Assembly: GCA_014763715.1 (NCBI GenBank) | Contig: JACXUV010000006.1 | Location: forward strand, 1 to 64,000 | From: Rhodobacterales bacterium | Lineage (GTDB): Bacteria; Pseudomonadota; Alphaproteobacteria; Caulobacterales; Hyphomonadaceae | Reading direction: 5' to 3' | DNA length: 64,000 nucleotides | Shown: piece after piece, positions 36,848 to 45,977 of the stretch | Position numbering within the stretch: position 1 is the first letter of the stretch | How the letters are laid out: every line of letters begins with the position of its first letter | Notes under the pieces: generated by a model | Databases searched by the model: none | Seen by the model: the letters and a program-made list of their open reading frames with translations, nothing else | What the model was told of the DNA's origin: nothing | Translations under genes and position numbers: made by a program

Positions 36848-37825
36848 TTAGCGAAACGGCCATTCGACGGCCTGACTGGGCAGTTGGCTGGCCGGATCCA
36901 GCATAAAGGCCAGATAATCATCATGCACGGTGCCCGCCTGAATGTCCCGCATTAGCATGTGATAGCCTTTTTCGTAATAGACCGTGCGAACATGCGGCGG
37001 CAGAACTTTCGCCGTGCGTTTCACTCCCTCAACAGGCACAACATAGTCATTGGCGCCATACGACATGAGCGTCGGCACACTTTCCGGCAGCCTTGGCACG
37101 CGATCATGGGCCCGCTCCATCAGGGAGACGAGGCCATAGACCTGGTCGATCCTGTTGGTCGGCATCATCAGAGGGTCAGACCATGTCCGCTGCAGCATTT
37201 CGACATTGTCGGACGGCTCGATGCGGACGAACCGCCGTGGCGGCTGCACGATCCAGCTGGGCCGGATATGCGCCGACAGCCACAGGCTGGTCCGGTAAGC
37301 CATGTTCATGGCTCCCCACCCTCGCAAACCAGGCCCAGAGGCAATGAACTGGTCGGCCGCCGGGGGATTGTCAGACCCAAAAGCAGAAATAGCGACAGCC
37401 GCCCCCATGGAGATCCCGACGACCGTGATCGTCGCGTCCGGGTGGCACTGCCGTGCAAGCGCCACGGCGGTCCGCAGATCCTCCCGCATCAGTTCTTCTT
37501 CAGGCCAAATTCCCCTCTCAGGCGAACGCCCGAAACCCCGCTGGTCATAGGCATAGACTGTAACGCCCTGTGACGCCCAATAAGGCGCCGCCATGTGGAA
37601 GGCATTCGCGTAATCGTTCATGCCGTGCAGGCCGACGACAACATGCCCCAATGCGGGACCATCTGCCTGTCCCTCCCAAGCCGTCAGGCCGAGCCTTGCT
37701 CCATCGAACGAAACAAATACGTTCTGCTCAACCTGAAACTCAGGTGTCACGGTTTGCGTCATTGAGTGCGGTTCCTGAACCTTGGGCGTTGCACAGGCAC
37801 TGACTGCCAGCATTGAGACCACCAT
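36848..37825 (-). CDS. Alpha/beta hydrolase lipoprotein (monoacylglycerol lipase-like)
   Basis: A hydrolase of about 325 residues related to monoacylglycerol lipase/lysophospholipase (serine aminopeptidase S33 fold). The nucleophile elbow is VVGISMGAAVAIS, the oxyanion region is VGLHGMNDYANAFH, followed by YDQRGFGRSPERGIWP, and the final His is in YEKGYHMLMRD. The N-terminus contains a lipobox-like LAVSAC. ATG 37825 overlaps the upstream gene stop (TGATG) but gives a very short, uncharged signal. An earlier ATG at 37891 would add basic residues (SFRKL). Lipoprotein targeting is likely; the exact start is uncertain. Confidence 0.78.
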   Translation of the reverse strand: MVVSMLAVSACATPKVQEPHSMTQTVTPEFQVEQNVFVSFDGARLGLTAWEGQADGPALGHVVVGLHGMNDYANAFHMAAPYWASQGVTVYAYDQRGFGRSPERGIWPEEELMREDLRTAVALARQCHPDATITVVGISMGAAVAISAFGSDNPPAADQFIASGPGLRGWGAMNMAYRTSLWLSAHIRPSWIVQPPRRFVRIEPSDNVEMLQRTWSDPLMMPTNRIDQVYGLVSLMERAHDRVPRLPESVPTLMSYGANDYVVPVEGVKRTAKVLPPHVRTVYYEKGYHMLMRDIQAGTVHDDYLAFMLDPASQLPSQAVEWPFR

Positions 37826-38421
37826 CAACTTTCGGAAAGAGCCGCACGGATTGCGCCCCTCAACTCGGGCAGAACGTCTGCCTCGAACCATGGATTGCGC
37901 TTCAGCCATGCGGTGTTCCTCCAGCTTGGATGCGGCAATGTGAACATACGATCACTGGTAAAGGATTTCCAGTTCGCAACTGTCTCTGTCAGGGTTTTTC
38001 CAACGCGCTGCCCAAGATGCCAGCGCTGCGCGTATCCGCCGACCAGAAGAACAACCTCCATTCGTGGCATCAGGTCCAGTGCCCTTTGCCGCCAGACTTC
38101 CGCGCAACGCTTCATCGGAGGAAGATCGCCGCCCTTCGCGTCATATCCGGGAAAACACAGGCCCATGGGCAGGATTGCCACTTTCGTGGCATCGTAGAAT
38201 TCTTCCCGGCTCACCCCCATCCAGTCACGCAAACGGTCTCCTGACGGATCATTGAATGGCGCACCCGTAGTATCGGCCAAATTTCCCGGCGCCTGCCCCG
38301 CCACCAAGATGCGGGCCGTATCAGACAACTGAAAGACCGGATTAGGCGCGCGCTCCATCTCGGCCTCGCACAGGCGGCACTGATGCATATCCGCGATCAG
38401 GGACTGGAGATCATCGCTCAT
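37825..38421 (-). CDS. Uracil-DNA glycosylase superfamily protein
   Basis: A 198-residue member of the UDG superfamily. ILVAGQAPGNLADTTGAPFNDPSG is the motif-1 region, and FTLPHPSWRNTAWLKRNPWF carries the DNA-intercalating motif-2-like loop. A CRLC pair near residues 15-18 could be part of an Fe-S site, but the other two cysteines of family 4 enzymes are not obvious. Several groups of this size exist, and activity is unproven. It overlaps the lipoprotein hydrolase start and diverges from pirin with a 47-bp gap. Confidence 0.78.
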   Translation of the reverse strand: MSDDLQSLIADMHQCRLCEAEMERAPNPVFQLSDTARILVAGQAPGNLADTTGAPFNDPSGDRLRDWMGVSREEFYDATKVAILPMGLCFPGYDAKGGDLPPMKRCAEVWRQRALDLMPRMEVVLLVGGYAQRWHLGQRVGKTLTETVANWKSFTSDRMFTLPHPSWRNTAWLKRNPWFEADVLPELRGAIRAALSES

Positions 38422-38468
38422 AAGGTCATATTTGATGCGGAATACGGCGGCGAAAAGGAGTCATCGGC

Positions 38469-39365
38469 ATGAGCGATCAGATCTCGCGGAAAATTGAACC
38501 ACGTGCACGCGACTTGGGTGGCGGGTTCCGTGTGCGCCGGGTGCTCCCATTTTATGCGCAACGCATGGTTGGCCCCTTCGTCTTTTTCGACCATTTCGGT
38601 CCGGTCGACTATCCACCGGGAGAGGGATTTGACGTGCGTCCGCACCCCCACATCGGCCTATCGACCGTAACGTACCTCTTTGAAGGCGCTATCGAGCACA
38701 GAGACTCCCTCGGCACAGACATCGTGATCCGTCCTGGCGCCGTGAACTGGATGACGGCAGGCCATGGCATCGTTCACTCCGAACGCACACCGGCGCCGGA
38801 ACGGGAAGAAGGCCAGCGTATGCATGGACTACAAACCTGGGTCGCACTCCCCAGGACGCATGAGGACATGCCGCCCGCATTCGATCACCATCCGGCAGAT
38901 ACGCTCCCGGAATTTGACTACCATGGCGCACGGATGCGCATACTCGCAGGAGAGGCCTTCGGACAGACTTCGCCAGTGCATTTCCCCTGGCCCATCCTCT
39001 ATCTGGCATTCGAAGCCGATGATGGCGCAAACCTCATCCTGCCTCATTCCCTCGCTGAAGAGCGGGCCATCTATCTCGTCAGCGGCAAGGCCATGATCGA
39101 GGGAGAAAGCTTTGATGAAGGTCAGATGCTGGTACTGGCAGATGGGGCCGATGTCGCCATTCGTCTGGAACCGGGCACAAAAGGCGTTATCTGTGGCGGG
39201 GCGGCAATGGATGCTCCCCGCAAGATCGAGTGGAACTTCGTCGCCAGCGACCAATCCCTGATCGATCAAGCCAAAACGGACTGGACAGAGTCGACCCGTA
39301 CGGGTGGATCTGAACGATTTCCAACAGTTCCTGGCGACACAGAGGAATGGATTCCGTTGCCCTGA
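38469..39365 (+). CDS. Pirin family protein
   Basis: A 298-residue bicupin. The N-terminal cupin carries metal ligands in FDVRPHPHIGLSTVTYLFEG and in the MTAGHGIVHSERTP stretch. The C-terminal cupin has FGQTSPVHFPWPILYLAF and no obvious metal site. Some bacterial pirins are quercetinases or regulate dehydrogenases; the role here is unknown. AAAAGGAG precedes the ATG. Confidence 0.9.
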   Translation: MSDQISRKIEPRARDLGGGFRVRRVLPFYAQRMVGPFVFFDHFGPVDYPPGEGFDVRPHPHIGLSTVTYLFEGAIEHRDSLGTDIVIRPGAVNWMTAGHGIVHSERTPAPEREEGQRMHGLQTWVALPRTHEDMPPAFDHHPADTLPEFDYHGARMRILAGEAFGQTSPVHFPWPILYLAFEADDGANLILPHSLAEERAIYLVSGKAMIEGESFDEGQMLVLADGADVAIRLEPGTKGVICGGAAMDAPRKIEWNFVASDQSLIDQAKTDWTESTRTGGSERFPTVPGDTEEWIPLP

Positions 39366-39433
39366 GAGCGATGCTTGCCCCTCGACCGAGCCCGTGCAAA
39401 ACCCATCCCAACAGAAGTGTTACGGAGAATCCC

Positions 39434-41182
39434 ATGAAGAAGCTGTTCCTGGCAGCCTCTCTGCTCGCATTGACTGCGTGTGGCGAGAAGACTGCCAAGG
39501 TGGACACCACCCCAGAAGCGACACCGACTGAAGTTGCCGCTGCGCCTGAACTGCTGCTGCCCCTGCCGGACAACACTGTTCCGGAAATCAGGGCGGAAGA
39601 CCTGGCAATCCGCGTAAAGACGCTGGCAGATGACACTTTCGAAGGCCGTGGCCCCGGCACACCGACCGGGGAAGCAGCTGCAGACTGGATCGCCGCTGAA
39701 ATGGCCCGCATCGGCCTTGAACCGGCTGGCGACAACGGCTCCTATCTTCAGGAAGTGAAGATGGTGAACCAGACCATCGACCCGGCTGCATCCTTCCTTA
39801 CCTTCACCACCGAAGACGGAACTGAGATCCCGACCAAACTGAAAGAAGATGCAGTCATCTGGAGCAAGCACCAAGACGCGACAGAACTGACCGTCGATCC
39901 GAGCGACGTCGTCTTTGTTGGCTATGGCGCAGTCGCCCCTGAATATGACTGGAACGACTACGCTGATCAGGATTTCACCGGCAAGACCGTGATCATTCTC
40001 GTCAACGATCCCGGCTTTGCAACGCAGGATCCGGACCTCTTCAAAGGCAAGGCCATGACCTACTATGGCCGCTGGACCTACAAATATGAAGAAGCCGCAC
40101 GTCAACATGCAGCTGCTGCAATTGTCGTGCACGAAACGGCCCCGGCCGCCTATGGCTGGGATGTCGTGGCAAACTCCTGGTCCGGTGCGCAATCGGATCT
40201 GGTACGTGCCAACGGCGGCGAAGATCGCGCCACGATGGAAGCCTGGATCACCCGCGACAAGGCGGAAGAACTCTTCAAGGCTGCTGGACTGGACTATGAG
40301 ACGCTGAAGAACGCAGCCAAGGAACCGGGCTTCAAGCCTGTTCCGCTGACAGGCCTGAAAGCGAAAGGCGAGATCACCCAGACGATCGAACCACTGACCA
40401 GCCATAACGTCATCGGCGTTCTTCCTGGCCAGACCACTCCGGATGAGTATGTTCTCTACACGGCTCACTGGGATCACCTCGGCAAGAAATCCCGCGAGAA
40501 AACTGGTGCCCCAGGCGAGGACTTCTACCAGGACCAGATCTTCAATGGTGCCGTAGACAACGCAACCGGCGCAGCAGCCCTGCTTGAAATCGCTGAAGCC
40601 ATGGCAGCACAGCCGGTTGATCGTTCGGTCATGTTCCTGTCGATCACATTGGAAGAATCCGGCCTGCTGGGCTCTGAATTCTTCGCGCAGCACCCGACTG
40701 TACCGCTGAACAAGATCGTCGCCGGCATCAATATGGATGGTTCCCTGCCTGTCGGCCGGACACATGACATGGTCGTCGTCGGCTATGGTGCTTCGGAACT
40801 GGAAAATATGCTGACGGAATATCTTGCCACGCAAGATCGCGTCGTGAAGCCTGATCCGAGACCGGAAGCCGGTTCCTTCTATCGCTCGGACCACATCTCG
40901 CTCGCGAAACGTGGCGTGCCGATGCTCTATGCGGACGGCGGCGAAGACAAGCTGGATGGCGGCATCGCAGCCGGCAAGGCCATCGCGCAGGCATACAACG
41001 AACAGCGTTACCACAAGCCGATGGATGAATATTCCGACGATTGGGATCTCTCCGGCAATGTGGAAGACGTCACCGCGCTCTTCGAAGTCGGCAAGGCCAT
41101 TGCCCAATCCGACAAATGGCCGACTTGGTACCCGGGCAACGAATTCGAAGCCGCCCGGAAGGCCAGCCTCGGCGAAAACTGA
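39434..41182 (+). CDS. M28-family aminopeptidase, lipoprotein
   Basis: A 582-residue secreted metallopeptidase with lipoprotein signal MKKLFLAASLLALTACGE (lipidated Cys at about 16). A PA-like inserted region (about 130-260) precedes the zinc peptidase domain. Two-zinc ligands are YTAHWDHLG (His), NGAVDNATGAAALLEIA (Asp), ITLEESGLLGSEFFA (catalytic Glu and ligand), GINMDGSLP (Asp) and FYRSDHISLAK (His). It probably degrades peptides in the periplasm or at the outer membrane. The track ORF adds 29 codons overlapping the pirin end. A strong hairpin follows the stop. Confidence 0.92.
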   Translation: MKKLFLAASLLALTACGEKTAKVDTTPEATPTEVAAAPELLLPLPDNTVPEIRAEDLAIRVKTLADDTFEGRGPGTPTGEAAADWIAAEMARIGLEPAGDNGSYLQEVKMVNQTIDPAASFLTFTTEDGTEIPTKLKEDAVIWSKHQDATELTVDPSDVVFVGYGAVAPEYDWNDYADQDFTGKTVIILVNDPGFATQDPDLFKGKAMTYYGRWTYKYEEAARQHAAAAIVVHETAPAAYGWDVVANSWSGAQSDLVRANGGEDRATMEAWITRDKAEELFKAAGLDYETLKNAAKEPGFKPVPLTGLKAKGEITQTIEPLTSHNVIGVLPGQTTPDEYVLYTAHWDHLGKKSREKTGAPGEDFYQDQIFNGAVDNATGAAALLEIAEAMAAQPVDRSVMFLSITLEESGLLGSEFFAQHPTVPLNKIVAGINMDGSLPVGRTHDMVVVGYGASELENMLTEYLATQDRVVKPDPRPEAGSFYRSDHISLAKRGVPMLYADGGEDKLDGGIAAGKAIAQAYNEQRYHKPMDEYSDDWDLSGNVEDVTALFEVGKAIAQSDKWPTWYPGNEFEAARKASLGEN

Positions 41183-41190
41183 TCTCTCTT

Positions 41191-41228
41191 GTTACCCGCC
41201 GGACCTTTTCCGGCGGGTAACACTCTTT
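41191..41228 (+). terminator. Terminator after the M28 peptidase gene
   Basis: GTTACCCGCCGGA-cctttt-type loop-TCCGGCGGGTAAC is a perfect 13-bp stem beginning 8 bp after the stop, followed by ACTCTTT. The T tract is weak but the stem is very stable. Confidence 0.78.
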
Positions 41229-41246
41229 ACATGGACGATCTCGATC

Positions 41247-42029
41247 ATGCTTTCGTACCAGCACGGATTTCATGCAGGTAACCGCGCAGACGTGCTCAAG
41301 CATGCTGTTCTTCACGCCATCCTGAGTGCGGTGGCAAAAGAAACCTCAAACTGCCTCTACGTCGAAACCCACTCCGGACGTGGGCGGTATGACCTGAATG
41401 GCGCACAGGCGACCAAGGGTGGTGAGGCCGTGGATGGCGTCCTTTCCCTTCTTGACGATGGCGCCCCCAGGCCAGTTCGCCCTTGGCTGGACTTCGTGAG
41501 AGCGCGCGGGACTGGCGACTACCCCGGCTCCCCAGCCCTTGCACAACAGATCCTCCCCGCCAGCGCACGGATGGTGTTCTTTGAGAAACACCCGACCGAG
41601 CACAAGGAACTTGTCAAAGCGATGGAGAATGACCCTCGTCTGCAGCTCAAGCACACCGACGGTTATTCCGGTGCGCTCAAGCTGTCACCACGCAGCAATG
41701 AGAAAATGATCTGCTTCGTGGACCCAAGCTACGAAACCAGCCGGGATATCGATGCTCTTGCCTTGTGGACACCAAAAGCCCTCAAGCGTTGGCCCACAGG
41801 CACGCTCATCCTGTGGCTGCCCCTCTTCAAGGATGGGCGGGAAATCGAGTTTGGCGAGTATCTGACCGAGCTTGATGATTGCTTCGTCGCTGGCGCCCGC
41901 TGGCCGATGGATCCGCTGGATGAGGGCGCACTGGAAGGGTCTGCAATCGTTGCCTACCGCGCCCCGGCGGTAGCACGAGAAGCTTCCCTGAATATTGCCA
42001 GCGCCTTGCAATCATGGTGGGCACGCTGA
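41247..42029 (+). CDS. rlmJ: 23S rRNA (adenine-2030 N6)-methyltransferase RlmJ
   Basis: A 260-residue SAM-dependent methyltransferase for A2030 of 23S rRNA. It starts MLSYQHGFHAGNRADVLKHAVL, the diagnostic family N-terminus. SAM binding includes YVETHSGRGRYDL, and the catalytic motif is FVDPSYETSRD (DPPY-type with Ser). The track ORF runs in from the M28 gene; the ATG at 41247 is inside it. The end overlaps the next flavoprotein gene by 16 bp. Confidence 0.94.
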   Translation: MLSYQHGFHAGNRADVLKHAVLHAILSAVAKETSNCLYVETHSGRGRYDLNGAQATKGGEAVDGVLSLLDDGAPRPVRPWLDFVRARGTGDYPGSPALAQQILPASARMVFFEKHPTEHKELVKAMENDPRLQLKHTDGYSGALKLSPRSNEKMICFVDPSYETSRDIDALALWTPKALKRWPTGTLILWLPLFKDGREIEFGEYLTELDDCFVAGARWPMDPLDEGALEGSAIVAYRAPAVAREASLNIASALQSWWAR

Positions 42030-43162
42030 GCGACACCCGACGCCACATTTTGCTCGCTGGTGGCGGGCATGCTCATGCCGTGGCCCTGCGCCTGTTAGCA
42101 AGCAAGCCTCCTGCCCCCCATGTCCGCCTGACACTTGCCTCTCCCTCACCATACAACCTCTATAGCGGTGCCCTGCCTGGCGTGATTGCCGGGTATTGGC
42201 CTGTTGATGCGATTGCTGTGCCGCTACAACCTTTATGTACTGCGACAGGGACGAACTTCATTCAGGACCGTGTCGAGTCGATCTCGCCTGATGCACGTAT
42301 CGCTCACCTGGCTTCCGGAAAAGAATTACGCTTTGACCTAATGAGCCTTGATGTCGGTTCGGGCATTCGCGACCTGAACATTCCCGGAGGCTCAAAAAAG
42401 ATCGTCCCAATTCGTCCTATCGCCCCGTTTCTTGAGCGGTGGGATTCTCTGTTAAGCCACCTCGAGACAGCAAAAACACGGCAAACCGTTCTTGTCATAG
42501 GAGCGGGACTGGCCGGCATCGAAGTGTCGCTCGCACTTGATCACAGGCTTAAGAGCAAGAGGGCTGCATCGCCCCAAGTCTGCCTTGTCGACACAGCCCC
42601 AACAATCGCAAGTGAGTGCGCTCACACCCTTCGCCGAAGGCTGAGCCGCGCCTTGCAGAAAGCTGGCATAGCTTGCCTCCTGCAGACACGGATCACCAAT
42701 ATTTCCGGAGACACAGTCACCCTTTCTTCGGGTGAGACCGTGCAAGCTGACTTCATCGTAAATTGTGCCGGGTCTGCGCCACACGACTGGATTGACCAAA
42801 CAGGCCTAAAAACGATCAACGGGCGCGTGGAAGTGGACGAATACCTGCGCTCAACAAGTCACCCGCACATATGGGCTGCTGGCGACACAGCCTACTTCAA
42901 GCCCAAACCATTAGCCCCTGCAGGCGTATTTGCTGTGCGCGCCGCCCCCGTTATCGCCGAGAACATTCGACGTTACTCCAAGAACAGCGAGCCATACGCC
43001 TTTCGTCCGCAATCTGACTACCTGAAACTTGTCAGCCTGGGCAGACGACGAGCCATTGCCGAAAAATTCGGGATAACCCTGGAAGGTGGATGGGTCTGGA
43101 ACCTCAAGAAATCTATAGACTTCTCATTCCTACGGCAACACAGCCTGCCCCCGGGCGACTGA
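42014..43162 (+). CDS. FAD-dependent pyridine nucleotide-disulfide oxidoreductase family protein
   Basis: A 382-residue flavoprotein resembling NDH-2 and the module fused to the N-terminus of SelD in some bacteria. The FAD-binding LLAGGGHAHAVALRLL is at the start, SPYNLYSGALPGVIAGYW follows, the NAD-binding VLVIGAGLAGIEVSLAL is in the middle, and HPHIWAAGDTAYF is the second FAD motif. No redox-active CxxC and no membrane anchor are visible. The substrate is unknown. It overlaps rlmJ by 16 bp at its start and lpxB by 33 bp at its end. Confidence 0.82.
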   Translation: MVGTLSDTRRHILLAGGGHAHAVALRLLASKPPAPHVRLTLASPSPYNLYSGALPGVIAGYWPVDAIAVPLQPLCTATGTNFIQDRVESISPDARIAHLASGKELRFDLMSLDVGSGIRDLNIPGGSKKIVPIRPIAPFLERWDSLLSHLETAKTRQTVLVIGAGLAGIEVSLALDHRLKSKRAASPQVCLVDTAPTIASECAHTLRRRLSRALQKAGIACLLQTRITNISGDTVTLSSGETVQADFIVNCAGSAPHDWIDQTGLKTINGRVEVDEYLRSTSHPHIWAAGDTAYFKPKPLAPAGVFAVRAAPVIAENIRRYSKNSEPYAFRPQSDYLKLVSLGRRRAIAEKFGITLEGGWVWNLKKSIDFSFLRQHSLPPGD

Positions 43163-44302
43163 CAGGATCGCGTCTGCAGATATGTCCGCAGATGAGTGGC
43201 CGTCGCCCTGCATGCGAGCAAGAGCCTCGCGCTGGGCCACTTTCTGCGTCTCGAGCAGCTTCGGGTCCTCCAGCCACCCAATGGCTTTCGCGGCGATAAG
43301 TCCCGGCTTCTGTTGAGTCTGCACGAACTCCGGCACAATCTCGCGGTCATCAGATACAATATTCAGAAGCGTGATATGATGCTTCTTGTATAACAAGCCA
43401 CGCGCAAGCGCCCAGGTCAGCCATCCTGTACGGTAGGCAACAATCATGGGCGTGTCCTGCATGGCGAGTTCACTCGTCACCGTGCCGGAGCAAGCCAAGG
43501 CAAGGTCGGCCGCAGCCATAGCGTCATAACGCTCTTCTGGTGCACGCAGAACTTCTGCCCAGTGCGAAACTTCAGGAAAGGCATCATCAAACAAGTCAGC
43601 CATATTCCCGGCTGGCGAGATGATTATTCGAACGCCCTCAACGGATTGCGATATGATCCGCGCCGCTTCTATGAGAGCCGGAGCAACTTTTGCGAGTTCG
43701 CTACGGCGGCTGCCAGGCAAGACAAGACAGACCTTCTCGTCAGGGCCGATACCATGCCGAATCCGAAATTCGTCACGATCCCCCGGCGTATTGCGCGACA
43801 GGGCGGGATTCCCGATGACAGTTACAGGAAGCCCAAATGGCGCATAGTATGGCGCTTCCATATCGTGCATACACAGAAGATGATCGACAATCGCCGCGAG
43901 GGTTTTGGCCCGCCCGGGACGTGTTGCCCAGACTTGTGGCCCGATAAGCTTGATAAGCTTGATCTCCGGTGCGCGCGCTCGCACGCGCTGCGCCACCCGA
44001 AGCATGAAGCCCCAAGAATCCACCAGTACGACAGCATCTGGCTTGTACGCAATGATTGCGTCCGCCGCCGCATCGGCCAGCTTCACAACCGTGCCATAAG
44101 CCTTGATGCCCTCAGCAAACCCAAGAACAGAGAGTGGTGAAATATCAAACGGAGAGTTGATCCCGACAGACGCCAGCTCCCGCCCGCCGATGCCGGCGAA
44201 CTCCACGTCATCAGCTCTCTGACGTATTGCTTCCACAACCTCACGCGCGAGCAGGTCACCTGACGCCTCACCCGCAACCATGAAGATACGCAATGCGCTC
44301 AT
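43130..44302 (-). CDS. lpxB: Lipid-A-disaccharide synthase
   Basis: A 390-residue peripheral membrane glycosyltransferase (GT19) joining UDP-diacylglucosamine and lipid X. It begins LRIFMVAGEASGDLLAREVV; FAGIGGRELASVGI, IKLIGPQVWATRPGRAKTL and PGSRRSELAKVAP are family signatures, and LACSGTVTSELAM is the nucleotide-sugar-binding end. It is the last gene of the lipid A operon. ATG 44302 overlaps the lpxI stop (ATGA). It converges with and overlaps the flavoprotein gene. Confidence 0.96.
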   Translation of the reverse strand: MSALRIFMVAGEASGDLLAREVVEAIRQRADDVEFAGIGGRELASVGINSPFDISPLSVLGFAEGIKAYGTVVKLADAAADAIIAYKPDAVVLVDSWGFMLRVAQRVRARAPEIKLIKLIGPQVWATRPGRAKTLAAIVDHLLCMHDMEAPYYAPFGLPVTVIGNPALSRNTPGDRDEFRIRHGIGPDEKVCLVLPGSRRSELAKVAPALIEAARIISQSVEGVRIIISPAGNMADLFDDAFPEVSHWAEVLRAPEERYDAMAAADLALACSGTVTSELAMQDTPMIVAYRTGWLTWALARGLLYKKHHITLLNIVSDDREIVPEFVQTQQKPGLIAAKAIGWLEDPKLLETQKVAQREALARMQGDGHSSADISADAILSVARGQAVLP

Positions 44303-45144
44303 GTGAGGTCGCCCGGCACAAATCCGAAAATGAAAACGCCCAACCTCTCAGCAGCTGCTTCCATTTCCGGGCGTTGCAACAAAAGCGCCCCACCTGCCTC
44401 AACAGCCAACCCGGCGAGCCCGGCGGCGGCGACTAGTTCCACGGTCGACACACCTGTTGTGGGAAGGTCAATACGCCGCTCCTGATCAGGTTTCGGGCGT
44501 TTTGCCAGAACACCGCGTCTTGCACCTGGCTTGCCACGAATTTCCTCCGGCAATGACGCGCACCGCTTCAGCATTTCGTCCGTGCCTTCCTGAGCCTCCA
44601 CGGCCAGAACCAGGCCATCACAAACGACGCAACCTTGCCCAATATCCAGAGCACCCGTAGCGGCGGCGACTTTGGCGGCATGCCGAATATCCGCCATGTT
44701 GTCTTCACTCGGCTGCGGCCCGGCGATCAGGCCCGATGGGGCCAGAAGCGCCTTGTTGGCCTCTTCACTGCCGATCACATTAAAGCCGTGCTTTTCAAAC
44801 TCACCAACCAGCACTTTTAGCAGGGCGTCATCGCCCTTGCGGGCTTCGGAGATGACCTTGGGGAGCAGCATTGCTCCACGCATGTCCAGCTTCAGGTCCT
44901 TGAAGTTCGGACGTTTCACAATGCCGGCAAAGACCACATCCTTGCAGCCAGCCGTTTTCAGGCGATCGATAACGCCGCCAATTTCTCCAAGCCCAACCAC
45001 GTCGCCAGGATATTCTGCAAGAGCCGGTTCCTCGAACCCCTTGAGGCGAAGGACGTACACCCCTTGCCCGCTGGCAACCGCGTTACTCGCAATGGCGACG
45101 GGAAGTTCTCCCAGCCCCGCGATCAAACCTAATGGAGCAGCCAT
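44299..45144 (-). CDS. lpxI: UDP-2,3-diacylglucosamine pyrophosphatase LpxI
   Basis: A 281-residue LpxI, the enzyme that replaces LpxH in alphaproteobacteria to make lipid X. LGLIAGLGELPVAIASNA is the N-terminal domain start, VVFAGIVKRPNF follows, and the C-terminal domain has GQGCVVCDGLVLAVEAQEGTDEML and RIDLPTTGVSTVELVAAAGLAG. Length is typical. It sits 3 bp after lpxA and overlaps lpxB by 4 bp. Confidence 0.94.
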   Translation of the reverse strand: MAAPLGLIAGLGELPVAIASNAVASGQGVYVLRLKGFEEPALAEYPGDVVGLGEIGGVIDRLKTAGCKDVVFAGIVKRPNFKDLKLDMRGAMLLPKVISEARKGDDALLKVLVGEFEKHGFNVIGSEEANKALLAPSGLIAGPQPSEDNMADIRHAAKVAAATGALDIGQGCVVCDGLVLAVEAQEGTDEMLKRCASLPEEIRGKPGARRGVLAKRPKPDQERRIDLPTTGVSTVELVAAAGLAGLAVEAGGALLLQRPEMEAAAERLGVFIFGFVPGDLT

Positions 45145-45147
45145 AAC

Positions 45148-45939
45148 TCAAGCCGGTTTGCAGATCGGCCGGTCCCCTCCGGCCTGGATGAAGGAAATAA
45201 GCTCCATGGCAAGCGGCTGGTCTGCGAATTCGCGTGCAGCATTTTCCAGACGATCCTTGAACAGACCATCTCCGAAGAAAACCGCCTTGTAGGCGCCGCG
45301 GATCTGCATCAATTCGGTTTTGCTGAAACCACGGCGTTTGAGGCCAACCATGTTCAAACCGGAGAGCTTGGCGTGGTTACCGACGACCGAACCAAATGGG
45401 ATGACATCCTCAACCACGATCGCTCCGCCACCAATAAAGGCATTACGGCCGATCCGGGAAAATTGGTGAACGGCTGACAATCCACCGAACCACACATTGT
45501 CGCCCACTTCGATATGGCCCGCCAATGAAACATTGTTCGCCATCACGACATGATTACCGATCCGGTTGTCATGCGCGATGTGAGCTCCGATCATGATGTA
45601 GCAATGATCGCCAACCTTTGTCAGGCCACCAAACTTCGGCATGCCGGCGTGCGCCGTCGCGTATTCCCGGAACGTACAGTTTTCCCCCACCTCAAGCCGG
45701 GATTCCGGCGAGGCCTGAAAACCGATGACCTGAGGACTACAGCCCAGTGTGGCGTGTGGGAAAAGAATACTGTTGCGGCCAAGGCTGGTATAGCCCGTCA
45801 CGACTGAGTGGGAATGCAGATTGCACCCATCCCCGATGACGGCATTGGCGCCGACATGGCAGAACGGCCCGATTGTAATATCCGCACCCAGTTGGGCCCC
45901 GTCTTCAACATACGCGGTTGGGTGGATCTGTGTTGGCAT
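45148..45939 (-). CDS. lpxA: UDP-N-acetylglucosamine O-acyltransferase
   Basis: A 263-residue left-handed beta-helix trimer subunit adding the first 3-hydroxyacyl chain to UDP-GlcNAc. Hexapeptide repeats start at IHPTAYVEDGAQLGADITIG. The catalytic His is in MIGAHIAHDNRIGNHV, and the helical C-terminal domain runs from about residue 195 (GFSKTELMQIRGAYKAVF). Start MPTQIHPTAYVE at 45939; the track adds 32 codons overlapping lpxD. Only 38 bp separate it from lpxD, so fabZ, usually between them, is absent. Confidence 0.96.
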   Translation of the reverse strand: MPTQIHPTAYVEDGAQLGADITIGPFCHVGANAVIGDGCNLHSHSVVTGYTSLGRNSILFPHATLGCSPQVIGFQASPESRLEVGENCTFREYATAHAGMPKFGGLTKVGDHCYIMIGAHIAHDNRIGNHVVMANNVSLAGHIEVGDNVWFGGLSAVHQFSRIGRNAFIGGGAIVVEDVIPFGSVVGNHAKLSGLNMVGLKRRGFSKTELMQIRGAYKAVFFGDGLFKDRLENAAREFADQPLAMELISFIQAGGDRPICKPA

Positions 45940-45977
45940 GTCAATGTCTCTGCAGTCTGGCGGAATAACCGCGCCGA

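Noticed and set aside
39266-41107. 613-residue minus-strand ORF
   Set aside because: It is antisense to the M28 peptidase, whose zinc ligands and lipoprotein signal are intact.
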